A DNA stretch of 64,000 bases, taken from contig LGRX02035501.1 of the NCBI GenBank assembly GCA_001247695.2, positions 61,776-125,775 on the forward strand, read 5' to 3'. Origin of the DNA: Cymbomonas tetramitiformis (taxonomy: Eukaryota; Chlorophyta; Pyramimonadophyceae; Pyramimonadales; Pyramimonadaceae). The number at the start of each line of letters is the position of its first letter. The first letter of the stretch is position 1. Positions 11,521-21,513 of the stretch are shown here, one piece after another. A program made the translations under genes and the position numbers. The notes under the pieces were generated by a model. That model was not told the origin of the DNA and did no database searches. It was given only the letters and a program-made list of their open reading frames with translations.

Positions 11521-11736
11521 TCCACTATATATCCACTATATATTGATTTCCGTCCACAATATTGTGGGTTTTCGTCCACAATATATATCGTGGACAGAAA
11601 CCACAATATAGTGGACGAAACCCACAATATTGTGGACGGAAACCACGATATTGTGGACGAAAACCACGATATTGTGGACGAAAACCACGATATTGTGAAA
11701 CCCACTAGGTTTTGTACAAAAACCACTAGGTTTTGT
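11521..11736. repeat. 21-bp repeat array (gtggacgaaaaccacgatatt)
   Basis: Five near-perfect 21-bp units lie at about 11590-11695. They are preceded by the same motif in inverted orientation, so the block can fold back. It ends in two copies of ccactaggttttgtac; the outer end (11716-11736) is the perfect inverse of 7109-7129. It may be part of a MITE family related to 7108-7249. Confidence 0.7.
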
Positions 11737-11829
11737 ACAGTGTCCCACTCTGCGGTTGGCATTCGAGTGTTATGACTGCGAGGAGACATAGAAGAGTTAT
11801 AAAGGAGAGCGGCGCTTGAACGCCTCCAT

Positions 11830-12335
11830 CAGGCTACAAGGTAGCTGACACGTTCGAGATTCGCCTACGCCGGTGACGCCTACAACACCAGCGCCCGCAG
11901 CCGCTCTGGGCACCGACACAACAGGAGCGGTCAGGGCAACTAGAGCAGCTTATGAAGCTGTTTCTAGGAAGGTGGCCGACGTGTACTCCGGCGGTCGGCA
12001 TCGGAAGTGGGCTAAAGCAATGCGTGGGCACATCCTCGGCGGATCCGATGTGCACAGTGTAATTCGAGGCGGACTACACTGACAAGCGTGGCGATGAAGC
12101 GTTGGTCATCGGCGTGAAGCGAGAGATTGTTTCCGCTGGATTGGAAGTCGGCGTTTTCGACTTCGACAACCCTACGCTTCAGGTGCACGAAGACATCAAC
12201 AAGCGCGTGTACGACACCCTTACGTACCTGGTGGAGCCTGGCCGATGTTGATGTCGCCGGCGAAAGTGCTGAAGGGCTCATCGTCACGGCGGACCGGAGG
12301 TTGTTTGTCCATGTTCAGCACAAAGTCGTGCAAAG
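11830..12335 (+). pseudogene. Decayed coding remnant, possibly gag-like
   Basis: Three consecutive plus-strand stretches read as protein in three different frames. The first (11873-12082) holds a KWAKAMRGHILGG segment. The second (about 12068-12255) is a 60-codon frame with no stop and normal composition. A third continues to about 12335. Two single-base indels would join them. The KWAKAM segment vaguely recalls the W-x-x-x-M of retroelement Gag, but I cannot assign a family. Confidence 0.35.
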
Positions 12336-12861
12336 GCGGAGTCGTCCTCGCCGTCGAAGGCCGTGTGATAGAAATGCGGAGACGCGGAGCGCGTCGGCAT
12401 CCTCGGAGTCTCGAATCTCGCATGTCCCACACGCGATGTCGTCGGCGTTGGGTAATTAGCCGAGTCGTGCCAGTGCCCAGGAGGGCACAGAGCACACTCC
12501 GGCACAAAGGCACTAGAGACCACATCAAATGAAATGCGGTGTGCCCCCGGCCGCCGCGTGTCGTGAGTAGCCCTGCGACAAATTCCCGTCCTTCGCAAGC
12601 GGCTTGGCCGCGAAGCGGCGCTGTCACAAACCGCGGCGTGTCGTGTACTATCGCCGGGTTGTGACACTTGGGACAGTAGTCCTGGTGACGAACACGTGAC
12701 TAGCGCAGTACAGGTCACGGTTATGTGAAAGTAGATATATATCAATATATATAGGGGGTACGTGAACGTACAGGTGGGGGAAAAATAAACCCCCCCTGAT
12801 CATCCATCGTCAATTATATCATCATCATGTGAAGAGTGAGAGACCGACAAATAGAGATTGG
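12336..12861. other. Spacer with no recognisable gene
   Basis: A tgtgacac block near 12660 resembles an LTR start, but I found no partner. Overlapping frames on both strands here are GC-driven and mutually exclusive. Confidence 0.35.
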
Positions 12862-12985
12862 GTCTCCCCCTCCTCCCTCCCCCCTCCACCCCACCACACC
12901 CCATCCCCCTCCCACCCCCCTCTCCCCCTCCCATCCTCCCCCCTCCACCATCCCCCTCCCCCTCACCCCCTCCCCCTCCCCTCCT
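12862..12985. repeat. Polypyrimidine tract
   Basis: About 120 bp of C/T-rich low-complexity sequence (ccctcc, ccaccccc and ccctccccctcc motifs). The Pro- and Gly-rich frames that cross it are artefacts. Confidence 0.9.
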
Positions 12986-14279
12986 TGCTTCGTGTTCCAA
13001 AAGCACATACTTAACGTGCCCGTTTATTCGTCTCGGTATTGGTCTATCCATCTCTATCTTATATAGGGAGGGGGGCTCCACCCGTGGGAGTCTACACCCC
13101 TTGCTTTTCCTCTTCTTTACGGTTTAGGACTTATCTATTATCTACTTATCAAACGACCGCACGAGGTATGGTTTCGGTTGGTCCACTATTCGGAATTCGG
13201 TTTCGTAATTATTTCTAGTATGCTTTTGCTTTCAGTGCATGCTTTCAATACACAATATACAGCGGTTACGGCTTCTTACTTTTATGTTACACTTATTCAG
13301 TTCAGTTCTCATCCCCGAAACTGGTTACACTTCGAGTTCTTATACATTCATGAACTCTTTCCATAACTCAACTGTACTGAGTACTCCGTACAACAGGCTA
13401 GGCACCTCACATCAACATCATTCTGATCGGTCCTACTGTACTCCGTACTGAGTACTCTTGCGTTTTGCACTTAGCCGTTTTTCTATCCATCATATATACT
13501 CCTAGCTAATGCATTTATAGCATGCCCCAACCAAACTTTGAACTGCTACGCCTTTTAAAGCTTCAAAAGCGGGGTGTATCTTCCATAATTTTTTGCCAAT
13601 CGTACATCGATCCTTTGCCACCATAGACATGATATATCTCAAGGTATGCATGTATATTAATCATGTTTGGGTCAAAATACGACTTGGATAATATATATTG
13701 GACACATCACACGAACGCGGTCACATGGGTAAGATATACACATTCCTTAAGTATGGGGATAATTTCGCATTTTGGGCGTGAGTCTTGGTCCATTTTAAGC
13801 TTTAAGGCTAGATCTTTGCCTTGGTGAGCACTTCAGTACTTTAATATGACTTCAAAGTCTCCTTGGGATTTTTTGGGGATTTTTTGAACGGTTAGAACTA
13901 CCGCTAGAGGTTCTAGAATGCGATTTTCAGACCCTGATAATGATATAAATATTGAATTTCGACGGTACTACACCATGGCATGCGCATATGCGGCGATTAA
14001 TCCGGCTAGTATGATATTAAAGGGCTTACAAAATTAGTTTTGGTCATATTCTCGAGGGTTAACAACATACGCACCAACCCGAGCTCGTGTAGCAAGGCCT
14101 AGAGTTGTCGGTACCCTAGATCCTTGTGGTAGGATCTAGCATTTTGATTAAATTTCTGTGAAAGCACCCACCCAAACCACGCTACGATTAAAGGTCAAAC
14201 CATCGACATTTCAAGCAAAGAAATATTATAGATAATTCAAAAGGTTCATAAATATTGCCCCAAAGCATATGCCGGGCCA
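12986..14279. other. Spacer with no recognisable gene
   Basis: AT-rich, with tactgagtactccgta motifs at 13376-13455. No coding frame longer than chance, RNA gene or array was found. Confidence 0.45.
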
Positions 14280-14867
14280 CTATATACGACATACAAGGTC
14301 GCCATGCCCATTTGCGCTAGATTCTTGTGGGAGGATCTGGATTAAGGATAGTAGCCACGAGGTGTTTTCCGGGTCGGCGCGCCACTCAGCAAGGAAATGC
14401 CGAAGGATCTTTTCTATCAAGTCCGAATCCTTCGTGTAAGGGGGGTTACACCAAACGTGTTTCCCGCGCCACTTTTCCTTCAAGCAGTCGGTCCAATAGG
14501 TGTCAACCTGCCGGTTAACGCCCATGGAGTCGCAACACGCGTCAACGTCAAACATCCCGTACTGGGCCGCTATCTCCTCAAAGCGCTCCCTGATCAGCTT
14601 CCAATCCTGGCGATCTACGACCTGGTCGTAGTGGGAGCTACCTTCTGGGGGCTTAACGGGCTCAGGTGCCTCTCCGGCTGCCTTCGGGTGACTCTGGGTC
14701 TCAGGATGGGGGGACTCGTCGGTTTCCGGTGCTCCTCTTGCTGCCTCCGGGTGACTCTGGACTTCTGCTGCGGCCTGTTCCATAGCTCGGTCTGCTCTGG
14801 TCATGACTGCTAGCGATTCGGCATCCCTTAAGGACTTCTCGCCTACTGCTAGGGTGGCAGAACACAC
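14280..14867 (-). CDS. N6-adenine methyltransferase-like protein
   Basis: The frame is 195 codons. Residues 30-80 are a Pro/Glu-rich linker with a repeated SHP-A-A motif. Residues 88-175 carry the recognisable part: DWKLIRERF, then FDVDACCD (106-113), then VWCNPPYT (138-145). NPPY is motif IV, the catalytic loop of adenine-N6 methyltransferases, and a FDVDA-type segment precedes it in the Dam-like domains of phages and retroelements (DIRS and some algal elements). The expected action is methyl transfer from S-adenosylmethionine to DNA adenine. The frame may open after an intron, because a splice-acceptor-like cctagcag lies just inside the 5' end. The C-terminus stops early, so an exon or the tail may be missing. 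It is probably a retroelement-derived domain rather than a host gene. Confidence 0.55.
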   Translation of the reverse strand: MCSATLAVGEKSLRDAESLAVMTRADRAMEQAAAEVQSHPEAARGAPETDESPHPETQSHPKAAGEAPEPVKPPEGSSHYDQVVDRQDWKLIRERFEEIAAQYGMFDVDACCDSMGVNRQVDTYWTDCLKEKWRGKHVWCNPPYTKDSDLIEKILRHFLAEWRADPENTSWLLSLIQILPQESSANGHGDLVCRI

Positions 14868-14975
14868 TATTCGATGAAAATGATATTCTCATGTGAAAAT
14901 GATATTGCCTTATTTACCTCATGATAGGATTAAAAAGCCGCATTTTAACAGTCTGAAAGAACATGCAAGTGCAGG

Positions 14976-15566
14976 TTGTGCATTAGATTTAATGGTTTTT
15001 ACGGTACAAAATTGAGGTCAAATGCACTTTTTCGAAATCTAGGAGGAGTGAAAACACAAAGAGCTTTTGACTCAGAATCTATATACGAATCAGAGCATGG
15101 ATTTGCAATCCCGGATCCCGTGAAATATCCCAAGGGATTCCAGTACATCGAGAAGCGGGAGACGTTTGAGCACGAGGGAAACCCTGAGGCAGACCCTGAG
15201 GTAGAGCTGACGGTGACGGTGCTGGAGGATGACATCAACGCTCACCTCGATCGGGTCACAGATTGGTACCCCGTAATGTCTCACTTGAACCAGTCGATGG
15301 AGACGCATGTGAAGCAAGTAGCGATGTCCAAGCATTCTATGTTCGGCAGCACGCAAATCAACCACTACTTCATGCACTGGACCGTTGCCAATTTCCGGCC
15401 GCAGACGTGGGACCTCTGCGTTAGCATCATGGAGGCTTACAGAAAGTTTGACCTGAAGGGCATGAAAAACCCTTTGGCTTCGAAGACCAAAAAGCGCAAG
15501 GCCTCATCTTCGCCCGCTAGCGGACCCTCCAAGAAAGCTGGCAAAAAGGCCACCTCCAACCGACAG
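14976..15566 (+). CDS. Hypothetical protein exon, truncated
   Basis: This is a convincing plus-strand frame ending at CGACAG followed by gtgaat, a plausible splice donor after 15566. The first ~27 codons may be intron, because AAATCTAG at 15034-15041 looks like an acceptor. The coding part is acidic in the middle, and a basic tail (about residues 165-197) is rich in KKRK and KKAGKK, resembling a nuclear localisation signal. No known domain. Downstream sequence switches at once to the minus-strand gag-like gene, so the rest of this gene is either interrupted by that element or lost. It diverges from the methyltransferase gene, with about 110 bp between them. Confidence 0.45.
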
Positions 15567-16485
15567 GTGAATTACTTTTTACTTCTGCTTCAAACAGTGT
15601 TCTCCCTCCCAGCTGTAGGGCCAAGCTTTTTTCCCACTCGCCTTTGCCCTGCTCTCCAAAGCGCAAGGGACTTGACCGGTCGGACCTCTGACTCTTCCAG
15701 CTCCAGATACCTTTCTAGCGCCCTAATGGCGGGGCGCAGGCGAGCACCTGGCTGCTGGGCCTTAAAGGCTTTCCTAACTCTGGGGGGTAAACGCTGAGCC
15801 CTGAACTTCCAGTGCCCGCGAACTCTCGCAACGTCCGACCCCTGGTTCTCCAAGTGCTGTAGGTAGACTGCCCGTGGCTCAACGTGTGGCTTGACCGGTT
15901 TTTATCCCGGGTGTCCGCACCGGTGATCCAACAGAGCAGCTCCCACGGCTCCTCGGGACGCGGAACCGAGGCGGTCGCTGGGGTTCTGGCGGACTTCCAG
16001 AAGTTCGCCTGCTCTCTCTGGATGCGTTGCTCGACCTGTTCCCGCTCAGGAGGCTCTGGGCTTCCCGTGCGGGTGGCGGCTAGCATGTCCAAATCTCCCT
16101 GTTCACACTCCCTGACCTGACTCTGGTTCCTGAGGTGGCGCCTAGCGCTGCTACTAAGGTGTCTCCCGCACCTTCTCCACCTATCACGCAGCACCTGCAT
16201 CGCTGTGGACGCCGGCGCGGGGCCCTTCTGTCCCCCTGACCCCGCTGTGACGGGGCCCGCGCCCTTTACTGCGGGGAGGGCGCCCCGGGCTGGGGAGCGT
16301 CCTCCTGGACAAAATCCAATCCAATGGCAGCCAAAGCTTCTTCTACCATTGAATCGTCCCCTATTAACGCCAGGGTGTCCTCCAGGAGGCACTTTGCCCA
16401 CTCTTTTGGGCGCAGCTTTGCCTGCGGACAGTCGCGGGCGTAAACGCGTAATGGCCCATGCTCTTGCACAGACGGCAACCCTCGT

Positions 16486-16755
16486 TGTTAGGGATCGCGA
16501 GCAGTCATCAGATGTTGGTGCGTCATCGAAGCTGCCGAATCGCGATCCGTAATTATATCAGAAACTGAATGAGTACCACTGAATGCGGGTCGATGTCATC
16601 ATCAACCCGCGTAGCTCAGTTGGTAGAGCGACTGTGATTCAATCAGGAGGTCATGGGTTCGAGTCCCGTCGCGGATACCATTTTCGCCGCGATGGATTAC
16701 GCTCGACCCATCTCAAACAGTGAAAAATCCCATCACTATTTATAGAGCCCTAAGA
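16486..16755 (+). repeat. 5' LTR of the TRIM element
   Basis: Begins tgttaggg and ends ccctaaga, which form a short imperfect inverted pair. It holds the tRNA-like sequence at 16605-16680 and is identical to 17084-17353. Confidence 0.93.
16605..16680 (+). tRNA. tRNA-like sequence in the 5' LTR, cloverleaf with encoded CCA
   Basis: It is exactly 76 nt with standard tRNA numbering. The acceptor strands ACCCGCG and CGCGGAT pair at six of seven positions (2-71 is C-A). Other parts are a D arm GCTC-AGTTGGTA-GAGC, variable loop AGGTC, T arm ATGGG-TTCGAGT-CCCGT, discriminator A and an encoded CCA. A box tagctcagttgg (16612-16623) and B box ggttcgagtcc (16656-16666) are intact. TTTT follows at 16681-16684, a minimal Pol III terminator. 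The anticodon arm is degenerate: ACTGT/TCAGG pairs only at its three central positions, and the loop GATTCAA has A rather than U at 33. Positions 34-36 read TTC. It is therefore probably a transcribed tRNA-like element rather than a decoding tRNA. Confidence 0.8.
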
Positions 16756-16756
16756 T

Positions 16757-16773
16757 TGGTATTCTCGTAACGG
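16757..16773 (+). other. Primer-binding site of the TRIM
   Basis: TGGTATTCTCGTAACGG begins one base after the LTR. The leading TGG is complementary to a tRNA CCA end. The first ten bases equal those after the chromovirus 5' LTR at 39148, implying the same primer tRNA. Confidence 0.7.
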
Positions 16774-16810
16774 CTCGCAGATTCGGTGTCAGATGTAACG
16801 GCATAAGGCA

Positions 16811-16990
16811 CATGATGTGACCTACGCTAAGATCGCGTATGCTCGGGCACGGTGATGTGACCTGCGCTACGATCGCGTATGCATGGGCACGATGTGACCC
16901 GCGCTGATGACGTGGATTCGGGCTGCATCCCAAGAACTGCGATGCACCTTCGGTGCGATGGGCTGCATCCCAAGAACTGCAATTCGGCTC
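16811..16990. repeat. Short direct repeats in the TRIM core
   Basis: gatgtgacct-cgct-agatcgcgtatgc recurs about every 44 bp, two and a half times. gggctgcatcccaagaactg then occurs twice (16920 and 16962). No frame crosses the core. Confidence 0.75.
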
Positions 16991-17070
16991 ATAGTAAGCT
17001 GCCACGTCATCACATCGACCGAACTGTGATACGAACTGGAACACGAATCGTCAGGTGACGATCTGATTTC

Positions 17071-17083
17071 AAGTGGGGAGATA
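17071..17083 (+). other. Polypurine tract of the TRIM
   Basis: aagtggggagata lies directly before the 3' LTR. It shares ggggagat with the chromovirus tract at 46769-46777. In reverse transcription this purine tract primes plus-strand synthesis. Confidence 0.7.
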
Positions 17084-17353
17084 TGTTAGGGATCGCGAGC
17101 AGTCATCAGATGTTGGTGCGTCATCGAAGCTGCCGAATCGCGATCCGTAATTATATCAGAAACTGAATGAGTACCACTGAATGCGGGTCGATGTCATCAT
17201 CAACCCGCGTAGCTCAGTTGGTAGAGCGACTGTGATTCAATCAGGAGGTCATGGGTTCGAGTCCCGTCGCGGATACCATTTTCGCCGCGATGGATTACGC
17301 TCGACCCATCTCAAACAGTGAAAAATCCCATCACTATTTATAGAGCCCTAAGA
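17084..17353 (+). repeat. 3' LTR of the TRIM element
   Basis: Identical to 16486-16755, as far as I can compare by eye, and followed directly by the target duplication ctcgt. Confidence 0.93.
17203..17278 (+). tRNA. tRNA-like sequence in the 3' LTR
   Basis: The second copy of the 76-nt cloverleaf, 598 bp downstream of the first. A box at 17210-17221, B box at 17254-17264, TTTT at 17279-17282. It shows the same degenerate anticodon arm, as expected if both LTRs were copied from one template at insertion. Confidence 0.8.
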
Positions 17354-19381
17354 CTCGTACTCCGGGGACCCGAGTCGCTGCCCTGTGGGTGTCGGAGTGC
17401 CAGCGGATGTCGCCATGGCCAGCAACTCCTCTGTGACATCTACGTGGGCTAGCAGCTGGATCGAGCGGCTCGCCTTATCCTGGCTCTGCCGTAACTCCCG
17501 CTCAGCTTCTATGGCCCAAGTCAGGAGTTTGTGGCGGTCTTTGCTGGCCGTCCTGCTCAGAGTCAGGACCGAAGAGCCTTGCCTCTCGGCTATAAGGAAA
17601 ACTCTCCTCCTTACCTCTGGTATTAGTCCAGTAAAGAATATGTCCAACAGCTCCTCCTCTGGCACCGGAGTGGTGAGCTCGTGGGCAGCCAGCATGCTTA
17701 CGATGTCGTGAGCGAGGTGCACTCCATCCCAGAACTCGCGGACCGTGCGAGACTGTCTGTCCTGACTCTGACGCACGCGACGCAGGAACGGACCAATCGA
17801 CGTCATCTCCCCTTTGTCGGGCATTACCAGCTGCGCTAAGGGGACCACTCGTCACGTCCAGGGTGAGGCTCTCACCGTCCCGGGCTTCCTTCAACACCGA
17901 AGAAAGCTCGCGGTACTCGGAGCTCAGTGCGCCGAAGCAGTGTCTGGCCACTTCCGACAGCAGGGAGTGGTCTGACAACACCGGCTCCTCACTCCCGCCC
18001 TCCAGCGTGCCCAGACGCGCCATCTCCATGGCGTAGCGCACTGGCTCCAACTCCCGAACCTCCCTGACCTGCCGGACAAACCGAAGGAGCCGACCAAAGA
18101 CGTGGGACGACCCCTCCACCTCCGTGTGGTATTTGTCCACCGCCTTTTCCATGGCTTTGAGGGCTTCCTTAAGGGCATGCTGCTCGTCTTACGACTTGCA
18201 GAGCGTCGGGACTCCCGGATGTAACGAGAGGAATCGGTACGGAAGGTGAACTGGCTGTCGCCATCCCCGTCCTCACCCGGCCCATCGCCGCCAGGACCTC
18301 CGCCCGGACCCCCCGGACCTCCTGGCCCTCCAGGATCATCACCCCCCGAGCCTCCGGGTCCTCCATGACTGCCGACACCGGGCTCCTCCGGGGACTCGTT
18401 TGGCTCCGAGTGCTCAGGTTGAGGGACCATCCCCCCCCCGTCTCCTGGTGTGTCCGTCGCAGCAGCAAGCGGAGGCGGTGACACTACCGGAAAGTTGTCG
18501 AAAGCGCCGGGCCACACGTCCGCGGAGCAAAACCCACACACCGGCAGGTACACAGTCTTCAGGAGTGCCACTACACTTCTCTTAGTGCCCACCTGACATG
18601 TCCACATCTGCACCGGACTCTCCGCGTGCCCGCACCCGCAACGAGCGCAGTTCTCTGTGACGGGCGCTAAGGCCGCCGTGAGACTGTAAACCACCTGGGA
18701 CCCGAGGACTCTGTCATTGTCCGAGACTCTCGCTTTCAGGCACTGCCTGATCTGACTGGTAGGATGCACGCACCCAGCGACCTGACCAAGGGAGCGATAC
18801 CTACGGGCGGCGTCGTAAAACAGGCGCTGGGCGTCGGACCCCGGTTTGCCATGCTCGACCACGTGTGCCCGGAGGGCGGCGCAGACTTTCACTGGAAGGG
18901 AAATGTAGTCCCATGAGTGCGGCGGAAGCGACGCCACGCCCGCGTGTGACTCCTCCGGCGGGCTATGAACGCCCCGGTCCTCGACGTCACAGGTGACGAC
19001 GGAAGCCGGCTCCACCAGCTCATGTCCCTCTCGGGAGATGGGCGTCTCCTGAACCGGACTCGACACTGCCGCTGCAGGCCCTCGAGCGTCTGACTCCACG
19101 GGCCCCGAGGGCGAAGCCTGAACCAGGGCGAGCCTTTGGACTTGTGACTCTATGACCGCCTGCAGCCTCTCCTCTAACTGGGCCTCAGCCGACCTCCGAT
19201 CTGCTGCTCGCCGCTCGTCAGCAGCTATCTGCTGAGCGACGCTCTCGTCGACAGCCAACTGCCTTGCAGTCTCCCGGGCTTCTGAAAGCGCCTCACGCCA
19301 CGCGCGGCAACTAGCACCCGCTTTCAGAAATTCACTACTTGTGTGCGAGCACAAGCAGTTACACCGGCCGAAGCGCGGCAA

Positions 19382-20825
19382 TTTCCGGAATAGGGGGGAC
19401 TAGAGGGCCACACTAGAGGCACGCAAGATCCCAAACCGATCCCGAAATTCAGCAAAAGCTACGCAATTTTTAAAAAAATTGCGCAGCGCTTCCGCCGCGA
19501 AGGGTCGGAATTGCCGAAAATCTGAAGCGATTTGGTTCTTTGGGCACCTGCGGAACGCCGAAACTACGGACTATGCGTGCGTGCGTATGCGTGCCAGTGA
19601 CGACATCGAGTTCGGTTAATTTGAAACCGTATACCGACGTACGGTTAATTTTCAGGCGACGCACTCGATACCGTCGGCTCTAGAAAAAATGCGATACCGT
19701 GTGACACCGTCACCGTCGGTTGAAATTGGGCAACGCCCTCGGGGAAAACCGTAATCGATGCGTGAATTTCCATGACGATACCGCAACCGTCTCGTGCTCA
19801 CAACTGTGCTTCGGGAGCCTTGCTTAGCCTGTGGTGGGAAAGGTCGATTGATGTCTTAGAGAGAACTACTCGGCTGTTGCATCCATTTCAGGAGCGTTCC
19901 GTCCTAGTTCGCATCGCTAGTGTTCACCGAGTCGCGCATTCACCGAGTCGCGCATTCGAGGTCGCGGGGATCTCTCAGCTGGCGGCAGGCGGAATACTCG
20001 CACGAGAAGCTCCTGAAGAAACCTTAATTTGAGCAGGTAACAACAGTCTTTGACTACAGGTCGAGAAAACAAGGAGAAACAAGAATCTAGTCCGCACCTG
20101 ATGAGTGCAAATCAAGCGGACGCTCGTACAAGTTAGAGCATACAAGAACTGCTAGATTAACTCATGATGTATGCTTACTATCAGCAATATTACACAGTAA
20201 ACAAATAAATGGAAGCCCAAAGCTCCAAACGCATTATATATACAATCATGTGTACCATGCGCATGCGAGCATGCAACGGGTAGGCATGTCAACTCGAACA
20301 GCAACGGGAGGGATCGCAATTCAGGAAAATAAACATGTTTAAAACATATATTTGAAACTTACAGTCTGTAAAATATTCTAATCCAATTTTACTGCCTATC
20401 CAATTTACTCGAACAAATTCGATTATCTATCTAGCTACCAGCACAACTAGGATAGCGATGCGGTCCCGCAGCGACATCAGCGGTCAGCCGTTCTAGCAAA
20501 CTCTGCGGTACCCTGCCCGTTCCAGCGGCGACATCTGCGTTTGCGTAACCAAGGCATAGTTAGCACAAACAGGCATAGCAGCATAAACCGGCCTCGTTAC
20601 GATAAATGAAGCACAGCGAATAAACAATTTGCGTATGAGACTCGCCTGCGTGAGTCATCCTCAAGCAAGTACAGTATGGCGGCAGTAATATGCTCGATGC
20701 TCCCGCCTCCTCATGCGCGCTGCAACCGAAACGCCTGCGTTGTTAGCATCAAACACGTACTCATACAATCATATACCACAAGAAACAGAAAAAACTCAGC
20801 GGGGCGAGTTGGCTTTTGACACAGT
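19382..20825. other. Spacer with no recognisable gene
   Basis: Contains a gcaatttttaaaaaaattgc hairpin near 19463 and scattered ataccgt words at 19600-19760. An 86-codon frame at 19772-20032 has no domain. I see no RNA gene. Confidence 0.4.
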
Positions 20826-21470
20826 TTCTGACCTTTGTGTTTGTTTTTACAGTTCGCATGAAACCTTCTGTCATAATATGACATGTGTGACTGTTTTACC
20901 CGATAAATTTGATGACTGACCAGAGCTTGAACAAAAAGTCTCATTAGCTTAATGAGCAGTTCTGCAAAGTTTCTGACCTTTGTGTTTTTTTACAGTTTGC
21001 ATGAAACCTTCTGTCATAATATGACATGTGTGACTGTTTTACCCGATAAATTTGATGACTGACCAGAGCTTGAACAAAAAGTCTCATTAGCTTTATGAGC
21101 AGTTCTGCAAAGTTTCTGACCTTTGTGTTTTTTTACAGTTTGCATGAAACCTTCTGTCATAATATGACATGTGTGACTGTTTTACCCGATAAATTTGATG
21201 ACTGACCAGAGCTTGAACAAAAAGTCTCATTAGCTTAATGAGCAGTTCTGCAAAGTTTCTGACCTTTGTGTTTTTTACAGTTTGCATGAAACCTTCGTCA
21301 TAATATGACATGTGTGACTGGTTTACCCGATAAATTTGATGACTGACCAGAGCTTGAACAAAAAGTCTCATTAGCTTAATGAGCAGTTCTGCACAGTTTC
21401 TGACCTTTGTGTTTGTTTTTACTGTTTGCATGAAACCTTCTGTCATAACATGACATGTGTGACTGTTTTA
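20826..21470. repeat. 143-bp tandem repeat, ~4.5 copies
   Basis: Units start at 20826, 20971, 21114, 21257 and 21398 (spacings 145, 143, 143, 141). Each has ttctgacctttgtg, a T-rich tract ending in acag, the palindromic gtcataatatgac, and cattagcttaatg. Two degenerate copies reappear beyond the MYND exon at 21958-22208. Confidence 0.92.
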
Positions 21471-21513
21471 CCAGGGGTGTAACCAGGAGATCGGGTTGTC
21501 AATATTGTCATAA

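Larger units (their letters stand above)
16486..17353 (+). mobile_element. TRIM-like miniature LTR retrotransposon carrying tRNA-like genes
   Basis: Two 270-bp direct repeats (16486-16755 and 17084-17353) that look identical throughout flank a 328-bp non-coding core. The pentamer ctcgt lies immediately before the first (16481-16485) and immediately after the second (17354-17358), which is a perfect 5-bp target-site duplication. A primer-binding-site-like TGGTATTCTC starts one base inside the left LTR, and a purine-rich aagtggggaga ends next to the right LTR. These are all the cis signals of an LTR retrotransposon with no coding capacity, i.e. a TRIM. LTR identity implies recent insertion. It sits inside the minus-strand gag-like gene. 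Each LTR holds a tRNA-like Pol III unit. Confidence 0.93.
15590..19381 (-). pseudogene. Retroelement Gag-like gene, disrupted
   Basis: Reading leftward from 19381, the first frame (to ~18180) has a coiled-coil-like Arg/Ala/Glu region, a Cys cluster (CARCGCGH ... VCGFC) and a Gly/Pro-rich stretch. A single-base shift near 18175 moves to a frame with LKEALKAMEKAVDK (to ~17860). A second shift leads to the frame at 17848-17354, which has a Gag-like helical domain. Directly after the miniature LTR element (16486-17353) the frame continues into a zinc knuckle, CRLCKSMGH then ARDCPQ, split by an 8-bp insertion at about 16437-16446. Coding-like sequence goes on to 15590. No protease or polymerase is visible. 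The zinc knuckle and helical domain support Gag, and the order of insults shows an old element. Confidence 0.6.

Noticed and set aside
16605..16680. A normal host tRNA gene
   Set aside because: It lies inside LTRs with a target duplication, is duplicated with the LTR, has an encoded CCA and a defective anticodon arm.
20091..20135. Hammerhead-like ctgatgag between gtccgc and gcggac
   Set aside because: The required GAAA after stem II is absent, so no hammerhead core can form.
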